Below, in pieces: positions 57,162 through 64,000 of a stretch of 64,000 bases of DNA. Numbering within the stretch: position 1 is the stretch's first letter; the number at the start of each line of letters is the position of its first letter. The DNA lies in assembly GCF_003966655.1 (NCBI RefSeq), contig NZ_AP018795.1:1454001-1518000 (forward strand), read 5' to 3'. Under the pieces are notes generated by a model. The model was not told where the DNA came from. It made no database searches and saw only the letters and a list, made by a program, of their open reading frames with translations. A program made the position numbers and the translations under genes. This DNA is from Acidithiobacillus ferridurans (lineage in GTDB: Bacteria; Pseudomonadota; Gammaproteobacteria; Acidithiobacillales; Acidithiobacillaceae).

Positions 57162-58739
57162 TTAGATGTCGTACCCCAACAATCCGAGATTCTTCCGCAT
57201 TTCCTCTTCCAGCCGCCGCCCTTCCGCCAACTGTTCCGATAGGTCTTTGGTCAGCCGTGCCATCTTTTCTTCAAAGGGTTCACCGTCGTCATCCATGGCC
57301 GCTGCCCCCACATAGCGGCCCGGCGTCAGGACGTGGCCATTCTTGCGGATGTTATCCAGGCTGGCCGCCTTGCAGAATCCGGGAATATCCGCGTATTCCC
57401 CGTCCCCATCACCCCGCCAGTTATGGTAAGTATCGGCAATCTTCTGAATGTCCGCATCGCTCAGTTCCCGATGGGTGCGGTCGGCCATGAAACCCATGTT
57501 GCGGGCGTCGATAAACAGCACTTCGCCGCTGCGTTCAAACAGTTCCTTGCCCGCCATGCCGCGTCCGTCATCGCGGTTCTTCGCCAGAAACCACAGGCAG
57601 ACGGGAATCTGGGTGCTGTAGAAGAGCTGACCGGGCAGGGCCACCATGCAGTCCACCAGATCGGCCTCGATGAGGTTCTTGCGGATTTCGCCCTCGCCGC
57701 TGGTATTGGATGACATGGAACCGTTCGCCAGCACAAAGCCTGCAATGCCGTAAGGCGCCAGGTGGTGGACCATGTGCTGCACCCAGGCGAAGTTGGCGTT
57801 GCCGGTAGGCGGTATCCCATACTGCCAGCGTTTGTCATCCCGCAGCAGGTCGCCGCCCCAATCGGATATGTTGAAGGGCGGGTTGGCAAGGATGTAGTCC
57901 GCCCGCAGATCGGGATGCAGGTCTTTATGGAAGGTGTCCGCCGCTTCCGGTCCCAGGTCGGCCTCAATGCCGCGAATGGCGAGATTCATGAGGGCCAGCT
58001 TCCAGGTGTTGGGGTTGGATTCTTCCCCATAGACGCTGATGTCGCCCACCTTGCCGCCATGGGCTTCGATAAACTTTTCCGACTGGACAAACATGCCGCC
58101 GGACCCGCAACAAGGGTCATAGATGCGTCCCTTGTACGGGGCCAGCATGGTGACCAGGGTTCTGACCACCGATGCCGGGGTGTAGAACTCGCCACCGCGT
58201 TTACCTTCCGCACTGGCGAATCGACCCAGAAAATACTCGTAGACGCGGCCCAGGGTATCGCGGGCCTGATGTTCCGCCGTACCCAGCCCAATGGTGCCGA
58301 TGAGGTCCACCAGTTCCCCCAGGCGGCGCTGATCCAGGGTGGGACGGGCGTAGCCCTTGGGCAGGATGTTTTTCAGATGGGGGTTTTCCCGCTCGATCTC
58401 GGTCATGGCATCGTCGATGCGCTGGCCGATGTCGGGCTGCTTGGCGGCGGCCTGCACCCTGTCCCAACGGCCCGACAAGGGTACCCAGAACACGCCTTCC
58501 GCCGTGTATTCGTCGCGGTCTTCGGCTGCGTAAGTCCCCGCCTCTTCCCGGATGATTTCCGCATGCCTTTGGGCAAAGCGGTCCGAAATGTACTTCAGGA
58601 AGATGAGGCCCAGCACCACATGCTTGTAGTCGGCGGCGTCCAGATGGCCACGCAACTTGTCGGCGGTGGCCCAGAGCTTGGATTCGAGGCTTTGATGACT
58701 GGTGTCTTCGGTCTTCTTCTTGGCTGGTCCGCGCGGCAT
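57162..58739 (-). CDS. hsdM: type I restriction-modification methyltransferase subunit
   Basis: 525 residues. An N-terminal helical domain ([39 protein letters not shown]) precedes the N6-adenine methylase with SAM motif [18 protein letters not shown] and catalytic [12 protein letters not shown]. First gene of the hsdM-brnTA-small genes-hsdS-membrane protein-hsdR series. A 287-base part of its 5' half is duplicated at 63189-63475. Confidence 0.96.
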   Translation of the reverse strand: MPRGPAKKKTEDTSHQSLESKLWATADKLRGHLDAADYKHVVLGLIFLKYISDRFAQRHAEIIREEAGTYAAEDRDEYTAEGVFWVPLSGRWDRVQAAAKQPDIGQRIDDAMTEIERENPHLKNILPKGYARPTLDQRRLGELVDLIGTIGLGTAEHQARDTLGRVYEYFLGRFASAEGKRGGEFYTPASVVRTLVTMLAPYKGRIYDPCCGSGGMFVQSEKFIEAHGGKVGDISVYGEESNPNTWKLALMNLAIRGIEADLGPEAADTFHKDLHPDLRADYILANPPFNISDWGGDLLRDDKRWQYGIPPTGNANFAWVQHMVHHLAPYGIAGFVLANGSMSSNTSGEGEIRKNLIEADLVDCMVALPGQLFYSTQIPVCLWFLAKNRDDGRGMAGKELFERSGEVLFIDARNMGFMADRTHRELSDADIQKIADTYHNWRGDGDGEYADIPGFCKAASLDNIRKNGHVLTPGRYVGAAAMDDDGEPFEEKMARLTKDLSEQLAEGRRLEEEMRKNLGLLGYDI

Positions 58740-59057
58740 GGTGTCCCCTTTTGATTCTTTGGGTGGTTATAGCACAGAACCCCCTCATCGTCAGGATTGG
58801 GAAGCGCCAAAAGGGGTACCAATAACACCACGAGGAGCGTCATGGCAGGATCCCATGACGAGCATCACGATCAGTGAACCCAGCAGCATGGCCCGCTTCG
58901 CGGGACATAGGGCAGCGCCGCGGTCACGGTGGGTTTCAATCACTTTCCCTCCCCAGCGGAAAGTTTGCCCTTGGTCACTGCCGGACTGTGATCCGGAGTC
59001 TGCCCCCAAGGGGGGATTTCCGGAAATGTCCCGCTGACAGAGCGTTACTGTTCAGCG
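58740..59057. other. 318-base gap between phosphoesterase and hsdM
   Basis: It must contain the hsdM promoter, which I cannot place with confidence. The plus-strand frames crossing it have no plausible start. No clean intrinsic terminator is visible after the phosphoesterase. Confidence 0.4.
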
Positions 59058-61853
59058 TCATTCTTTCTCACCGGCCTGATAGGCATTTACTGGCGCATCT
59101 TTTTGCGCGGAATAGGCCTTGAGGTAGGTCATGACCCGCGCGTAGGATTTGACCCCCTTGCTGGCGATCCATTCCTGTTTCATCTGTTCGGGACCAGGAA
59201 CCTTGAGCAGCGTGGTAGGCGTATAAGTGTCGGCCTTGCTCGGGGCGGGCAGACCCGCGCCGTTTTTGGTCTGATGCTTTTTGTACCAAGCCATTTCGTC
59301 GGCGATCAGGTAATGTCCGGTGGCGCCCGCCTCGCGACGCAGCAACGTGTAGTGATCGCATTTCCCCGCATTGAAGGTGACCGGCACCTGCATGGGCAGC
59401 ACCTTGGTGGGCGCGAAGTCCGGATGGTCCGTCCACATCCCCGAGAAGACGCTGGCGTTTTGATCCCACTGGGACATGGGCGGCAGACCGAAGATGGCCT
59501 CGGTGGTCTTGAGGATGTTCACCTGGGAATAGAGATTGGTTTCGAGATAGCCTTTTTTCACCCAAGGGCCCACGGCGAGGGCGAAGGTACGATGGGCATT
59601 GATGTGGTCGGCGCCGGATTGTGCATCGTCCTCGGTCAAAAACACCACCATATGCTTCCACTCCGGGGTGGTGGACAGGTAATGAATGAACTTGGCCGTG
59701 GCATAGTCATTATTGGCCACATAGTAATCCGGCGTGTAGTAGCAGGACTGGCGTCCGGCCGTGTGATCATCCGGCAACCAGATATAGATGAAGTGCGGGA
59801 ATTTTGAACCGGGATGGGCCTTGAGCCAGTTCACCGCCATCTTTTCCCGATAGGTGTCGAGGATCATCCGGTCCCAGCCGGGAAAGCCCGTCGCCAGATG
59901 CCTTTTCATGGCCGTGGAAATGTTACCCGCTTCAGAACGTGATACAAACTCCCCGAAGTCTTCAAAAGACACCCTATGATCCAGCAGGTCGTTGAAGAGA
60001 AAGAGGCGCTGGGGATAACTGATCCAGGGATTGGACCACTTGCCCAATGCCGAGAGGTTCTCATAGATGGCATAGGGATTGTCGACACCCAGGGGCACTC
60101 CACCCGTACCCGTCGCCCCGCCGGGAACCAGAGACTGGGTCCAGCCGGGATTGGCCACGAGTCCGCGCCCGGAGTAGTACTCCGGCCAGGTGCGTTGCAC
60201 GAAATCCGAGTCCGAGGCGGCGGTGGTCCACTGATGGCCTTGGGCGGTCACCTCACCGTCGGCCATGAAATTCACGAAGAGTGTGTTGCGGTGGGCGAGG
60301 TGATAGAGGTTCGGCAGCTCTTGGGGTCCGTAGAGATCCAGATGCGGGTCGGCCCAGGCGCCTGCCGCCTGGTCATCGCCAAAATCCTCATCGAAGGTTT
60401 TGTTCTCGCGCAGGATGAAAACGACGTACTGGATATGCTGGCGCAGGAAGGCATCCGTTTTCACATCCTCTGCGTGACGTGTCTCCTGCTGCGCGGGAGT
60501 AAAGCCGTCGTTGTGCAAGCTTTCCTGCGTCCATGCGGGAAGATGGGACATGAGATGCTGAAGGCGGACCCTTTGCACCACGCCATCCATCATGTTCCCG
60601 ACCCACTGGTGCTCCACATTGGGACCAGAGCCGAGCCCCTTGGCGGCGACGATGTACAGCGCATGATGCGCATGCGTGATGGCGGTGGGGTACCAGCCCG
60701 TGGGGATCAGTCCCAGGTTCTTACCGGTCTGATCGTTGTAGACGGCAACATCGTTGTTGCCGGCATTGGCCACAAAGAGTTTGCCCTCCGTAATGGTCAA
60801 ACCGTCCGGATAACTGCCCGGCGGCGCATCAGGATAGGGGCTGTCGTTGATGAAGCCCTTTACCCGCAGATCGGGGCTATCGATCTCGGCTACCCGATCG
60901 ATGTTGGCCAGTGCCACGAAGACATCGGGCGAATGGGGTACCGCCGCCAGCGCCGTGGGGTGCACACCTGCGGCCCTATGCTTAGGGCCGGTGGGCGGGC
61001 CAACCCGCACCGTGCCGAGCATCCGCATGGTGGCCGGATCCACCACCGCAACGGCATTGCCGCCCCAGAGGCTGACCACCAGCCTTTTCCCCGCATCGGC
61101 CAAGGTAACCGCAAAGGGATATGGACCCACATTGCGATACCGGGTATGTCCGGTCTGGATATTGATGCGGGCGAGGCTGTTGGACAGCAGGCCGGTTACG
61201 TACAGATGCCGGTTCCGTGGTCCCACGGCGATGGCGTCCGGATAAAAGAGTCGCGGCTTACCGATATGGTGTCCCTGGTATGCATAGGGATACTGATTTT
61301 TAGGGAAAGGCTGCCAGGCTAGGGGATAGCGGCGCAGCAATTTTGCTTTCCCACCCTGAACGCTGAATACCGCGACATCGCTGCTCTCGCCGCCTGCGGT
61401 ATAGAGCACGTGGTCAGGTCCCACCGCCATGCCCTGGAAAAAGCTTTGATGGCCAATGACATCGCTATGCAGGTCGGTGACGTCCGTGGGCATCGGCGCG
61501 GCTTTCTGGGGGGCTTTTTTATAGGCCGCAATTTCCGCCACCCGATGCAGGGTGTGCTGATCATAGAGGGTGATGGTCTGCGCCCGGGTGGCTCCGTTCG
61601 CCATGGCCGCGATATGATCGCCCAAGGGCACGACCGCGGTCACAAAATTGGGGGCGCCATTGACCAGACCCACAGGGCTGACGATCCGCCCCGTGGGCAA
61701 CACATGGGTCACCGAGCCCTGATTCGCCGCTTGAATATGAATCGGGCCGTTGATGTCGCGCGTGTTGGAAACCCCCACATCGGCAAAAGCCGGCACCGAA
61801 AACATCAACGCAGATCCAACAGCACATGCTACGATGGAATTCCATTTTTTCAC
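59058..61853 (-). CDS. secreted phosphoesterase with N-terminal beta-propeller
   Basis: 931 residues, GTG start. A signal peptide (SIVACAVGSALMFSVPAFA) is followed by a YVTN/WD-type propeller (about 60-420; repeats such as HLYVTGLLSNSLARINIQTG and KLFVANAGNNDVAVYNDQTG). The phosphoesterase domain of the AcpA/phospholipase C type starts at IQYVVFILRENKTFDEDFGD (about 478) and includes PHFIYIWLPDDHTAGRQS and VVFLTEDDAQSGADH. It probably releases phosphate from organic esters in the periplasm or medium. A Pho-box array lies 339 bases upstream on the same strand. Confidence 0.85.
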   Translation of the reverse strand: MKKWNSIVACAVGSALMFSVPAFADVGVSNTRDINGPIHIQAANQGSVTHVLPTGRIVSPVGLVNGAPNFVTAVVPLGDHIAAMANGATRAQTITLYDQHTLHRVAEIAAYKKAPQKAAPMPTDVTDLHSDVIGHQSFFQGMAVGPDHVLYTAGGESSDVAVFSVQGGKAKLLRRYPLAWQPFPKNQYPYAYQGHHIGKPRLFYPDAIAVGPRNRHLYVTGLLSNSLARINIQTGHTRYRNVGPYPFAVTLADAGKRLVVSLWGGNAVAVVDPATMRMLGTVRVGPPTGPKHRAAGVHPTALAAVPHSPDVFVALANIDRVAEIDSPDLRVKGFINDSPYPDAPPGSYPDGLTITEGKLFVANAGNNDVAVYNDQTGKNLGLIPTGWYPTAITHAHHALYIVAAKGLGSGPNVEHQWVGNMMDGVVQRVRLQHLMSHLPAWTQESLHNDGFTPAQQETRHAEDVKTDAFLRQHIQYVVFILRENKTFDEDFGDDQAAGAWADPHLDLYGPQELPNLYHLAHRNTLFVNFMADGEVTAQGHQWTTAASDSDFVQRTWPEYYSGRGLVANPGWTQSLVPGGATGTGGVPLGVDNPYAIYENLSALGKWSNPWISYPQRLFLFNDLLDHRVSFEDFGEFVSRSEAGNISTAMKRHLATGFPGWDRMILDTYREKMAVNWLKAHPGSKFPHFIYIWLPDDHTAGRQSCYYTPDYYVANNDYATAKFIHYLSTTPEWKHMVVFLTEDDAQSGADHINAHRTFALAVGPWVKKGYLETNLYSQVNILKTTEAIFGLPPMSQWDQNASVFSGMWTDHPDFAPTKVLPMQVPVTFNAGKCDHYTLLRREAGATGHYLIADEMAWYKKHQTKNGAGLPAPSKADTYTPTTLLKVPGPEQMKQEWIASKGVKSYARVMTYLKAYSAQKDAPVNAYQAGEKE

Positions 61854-61939
61854 GGCAGTATATCCTAGTCATTTATCGAGGGCGGGGCGGAGAGATGCAC
61901 CACCACGTCAACCGCGTTCATATTATCACCTCATCCATA

Positions 61940-62176
61940 CTAAAACTTCACCGTCACGCTGCCGAACACGAAGCGCGGCATGCCTTCCAGGACGGACAGG
62001 TAGGTATTGCCGTAATAATCGGTATTGCTGAAACCCTTAGGAAAATACCGGCGATTCAGCAAGTTGTCGATATTCAGCGCCAGTTTCACATTTTTCACAT
62101 AATCGGCGTGGACCGGTATCGTGTCCTCTACACCCAGGTTCAGCATGCCCGGGGGTGATATGCACCTTGCCGACAA
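61940..62176 (-). pseudogene. TonB-dependent receptor, C-terminal stump
   Basis: The last ~70 residues of an outer-membrane receptor: KLALNIDNLLNRRYFPKGFS, a strand with Tyr and Gly, then the terminal FVFGSVTVKF ending in Phe. The plug and nearly all of the barrel are missing. It lies between a Pho-box array and the phosphoesterase, so the locus once probably coupled uptake with phosphate-ester hydrolysis. Confidence 0.75.
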
Positions 62177-62191
62177 GAATAACGTAACAAT

Positions 62192-62231
62192 GTGACACTA
62201 TAATGAAACTAACATGACATTCTCATGACAT
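62192..62231 (-). promoter_or_regulatory. four-unit Pho-box array (putative PhoB sites)
   Basis: On the minus strand four heptamers stand exactly 11 bases apart: ATGTCAT (62231-62225), ATGTCAT (62220-62214), GTTTCAT (62209-62203), GTGTCAC (62198-62192). The PhoB consensus is two CTGTCAT-like heptamers with an 11-base period. The array points at the receptor stump and the secreted phosphoesterase, both sensible phosphate-starvation targets. Confidence 0.7.
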
Positions 62232-62254
62232 TTCAATTCTTCTCATAAAAAATC

Positions 62255-62474
62255 CCGCTGGAGCAGGGTGAATAGAGAACGGAAAAGGCAGCACCACTAC
62301 CTGACCGGCTGCAAGTAGGCCCATGCCTCATCCTCTTCCGGTTTCAACCAGTCTTCAGCCAGCGCGGATTCTGAAAGCAGCGCTTCTTCATCGCTGCCCC
62401 AATACCGTATCCCCATCCATGGGGTCCATGACCGCATGGACTATGGCCACCCTACGGTCTCGATCAATGCTCAT
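62255..62474 (-). pseudogene. remnant of a small-gene/MazF-type toxin-antitoxin unit
   Basis: From ATG 62474 the frame reads MSIDRDRRVAIVHAVMDPMD, GDTVLGQR and stops. It copies the start of the 56.3-kb gene (shared DNA around 56427-56463). A second frame continues SESALAEDWLKPEEDEAWAY, typical of antitoxins that precede MazF/PemK, and a third gives VVVLPFPFS, the start of a MazF/PemK toxin, then breaks off. So two different small genes were fused and decayed here. Confidence 0.55.
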
Positions 62475-62475
62475 A

Positions 62476-62781
62476 TCACACCACCACAATATTCCCGGTC
62501 CCTGCATGTTCCGGTCCGATGACGATCTGAATATCCCGGCCCAGCCGGGCCAGGCATTCCAGCATTTTGGCTTCACTGATTCCCCGGAATTGCCCCCGCA
62601 GCATCAGGGACAGCTTGGGTTGTGGGATACCCAGCAGTTCCGCTGCCTGCGATTGCGTAAATCCTTTGCTCTGGATCATGTCCGCAATACGGGATGCCAG
62701 TTGTGCCTTCAAAAGCATTTCCTCTGCATCCGGCGCACCGATGTCCGCATAGACATTGCCACTACTCATCTCGATGTTCAT
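62476..62781 (-). CDS. HigA-type XRE antitoxin
   Basis: 101 residues from ATG 62781, overlapping the toxin stop by four bases. EEMLLKAQLASRIADMIQSK, then HTH GFTQSQAAELLGIPQPKLSL and LRGQFRGISEAKMLECLARL. The usual partner of Gp49-type toxins. Intact. Confidence 0.88.
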   Translation of the reverse strand: MNIEMSSGNVYADIGAPDAEEMLLKAQLASRIADMIQSKGFTQSQAAELLGIPQPKLSLMLRGQFRGISEAKMLECLARLGRDIQIVIGPEHAGTGNIVVV

Positions 62782-63140
62782 TCGATCACCCCCTTGGCGT
62801 GTCGCTCTGCCCATTTCAACCGTTCATGTATCTTGTCCATATCGGGTTTGGGTGTGCGGATGCCCTGCGTCGCTTTCTTCTGAAAGCTGTGCAGAACGTA
62901 AATTTTCTCTTGAAAGCGCACCGTATACACCGCTCGAAACGTGTCCCCCTTGAAATCTTCGACGATCTCAACCAGATCCGCCGAGCCAAAGCCTTTTAAC
63001 GGTTTGGCTTGGGCATGTTTGCCGCCGATTTGCGCCAGATGCAGCGCATACCCAAAGGTATCCCGCACATCCTCGGGCATATCCATGAGATCTTTTTTGG
63101 CGGAGGCCACCCAGAATAAAGGACGTTGCGATTGAACCAT
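62778..63140 (-). CDS. HigB-like (Gp49-type) toxin
   Basis: 120 residues: PLFWVASAKKDLMDMPEDVR, DTFGYALHLAQIGGKHAQAK, LKGFGSADLVEIVEDFKGDT, RAVYTVRFQEKIYVLHSFQK. This is the intact counterpart of the broken toxin at 8.3 kb, though a different branch. It precedes its antitoxin with an ATGA overlap, the standard higBA order. Confidence 0.88.
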   Translation of the reverse strand: MVQSQRPLFWVASAKKDLMDMPEDVRDTFGYALHLAQIGGKHAQAKPLKGFGSADLVEIVEDFKGDTFRAVYTVRFQEKIYVLHSFQKKATQGIRTPKPDMDKIHERLKWAERHAKGVIE

Positions 63141-63188
63141 GAGGTAGCTTATATCTTATTGGGTATAAATCGCAAATCCGTTTTCCTC

Positions 63189-63475
63189 ATGGTGCCGATG
63201 AGGTCCACCAGTTCCCCCAGGCCGCGCTGATCCAGCGTGGGACGGGCGTAGCCCTTGGGCAGGATGTTTTTCAGATGGCGATTTTCCCGCTCGATCTCGG
63301 TCATGGCATCGTCGATGCGCTTGCCGATGTCCGGCTGTTTGGCGGCGGCCTGTACCCTGTCCCAGCGGCCCGATAAGGGTACCCAGAACACGCCTTCCGC
63401 CGTGTATTCGTCGCGGTCTTCGGCTGCGTAGGTACCCGCCTCTTCCCGGATGATTTCCGCATGCCTTTGGGCAAA
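63189..63475 (-). pseudogene. truncated duplicate of an hsdM segment
   Basis: 287 bases equal in length and about 96% identical to 58291-58577, carrying codons of the N-terminal region of HsdM ([20 protein letters not shown] onward). Flanks differ completely on both sides, and neither a start nor the methylase motifs are included. The remaining bases to 63641 contain no supported gene. Confidence 0.9.
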
Positions 63476-63641
63476 TTACTCGCCAAATGTAACCTTTAGG
63501 TTCATTTATACATATGGATCTATAGCGATAATGGTTTTGATGTTTGAGGCTATTGCATTAATTTCGCCGTTTGGAGTGAAGCGAGAATAGCTCGGGACAG
63601 GACACCTGATTTATTGCGGGACGTAACACCATTCCCATGCC

Positions 63642-64000
63642 TCACTTCTCGCAATAAGCATTTCCTCCAACCACCACCCTGCCCCTTTCCGTCCCGCCCC
63701 GGCCGACTACGGGTCCAGGGACGACCTTGGTGGCTAACGCCATGACTGGCATTGGCCGCGCCAGTGGGACGACATTCGTATTGATGAATACCTGCCCCAG
63801 ACGCGCGCTATGGTAGCCCAGCGCCGCGCAATTCTGCTGTGCTTGTTTCCGGTACTGGCGCAGTCCCCGCAGCTCGGCAGTTCGCAGCGCCTTGCGTACG
63901 GCGGCGGAAGGCGCTGCATATTGCATCCCGACCAAGTGTAACCGGGATTGCAGCGTGCCCAGCAAGGGGAGCAACGCCGCCGGATCCGTGCTTTGCACGG
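63642..64000 (-). CDS. possible SIMPL-domain protein, C-terminal part (runs off right edge)
   Basis: About 118 residues are visible and the frame is open to the edge, so the start is outside. AVRKALRTAELRGLRQYRKQ, AALGYHSARLGQVFINTN and a final VVPGPVVGRGGTERGRVVVG resemble the end of SIMPL/DUF541 proteins, which act in the periplasm in stress tolerance. Resemblance is modest. Confidence 0.45.
   Translation of the reverse strand, partial: VQSTDPAALLPLLGTLQSRLHLVGMQYAAPSAAVRKALRTAELRGLRQYRKQAQQNCAALGYHSARLGQVFINTNVVPLARPMPVMALATKVVPGPVVGRGGTERGRVVVGGNAYCEK

Overview
The window looks like a chromosomal segment of an acidophilic, autotrophic gammaproteobacterium-like organism, most probably an Acidithiobacillus of the A. 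ferrooxidans group. The main reason is the block at 26.4-39.7 kb, where Calvin-cycle and lower-glycolysis genes (glpX, tkt, gap, pgk, pyk, fba, rpe, gph) run directly into trpEGDC. I know this order as the cbb3-type operon of A. ferrooxidans. An uptake hydrogenase gene at the left edge fits a chemolithotroph. The species call is inference from gene order and protein resemblance; no search was run.

Layout. 0-1.1 kb: 5' part of a NiFe-hydrogenase small subunit with two maturation genes. 1.1-7.6 kb: a PEBP protein, a coupled argH-lptM-lysA operon, an EnvZ/OmpR pair and a Spy-like periplasmic protein. 7.6-14.6 kb is accessory: an IS-end-like remnant, a HigBA pair with a broken toxin, two inverted attI-like sites enclosing integron-type cassettes and an attC, an integrase fragment, a DsbG-like protein, the 3' remnant of a group II intron, and exported proteins. 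14.8-20.5 kb: a tripartite RND efflux system. 20.5-26.3 kb: housekeeping genes (mscL, rmuC, ispH, rsmE, an inositol-phosphatase-like gene). 26.4-39.7 kb: carbon fixation and tryptophan. 39.7-44.1 kb: OsmC, Rrf2, Coq7, a 2Fe-2S protein, a hydrolase and an ABC exporter. tRNA-Met lies at 44.16 kb.

The sequence right of the tRNA is again accessory. It holds a TumE-type toxin-antitoxin pair with a 58-residue third gene, a YghU-type GST, HigBA, a small cassette array (nitrilase, YTGVGGG-repeat protein, two attC sites) beginning at a third attI-like site, and a type I restriction operon whose hsdM and hsdS are separated by BrnTA and three small genes. It ends with a large secreted phosphoesterase, a four-unit Pho-box array over a TonB-receptor stump, another HigBA pair, a toxin-antitoxin stump and a second, truncated copy of part of hsdM.

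Two things cut across the annotation. First, three attI-like sites share identical internal spacing and sit next to attC sites and cassette-like genes, yet no integron integrase is visible. Second, four genes that should be intact (ompR, the Spy-like gene, the RND pump and pgk) are each broken by exactly one missing base in a G/C run. I read that as base-calling error rather than biology until checked.
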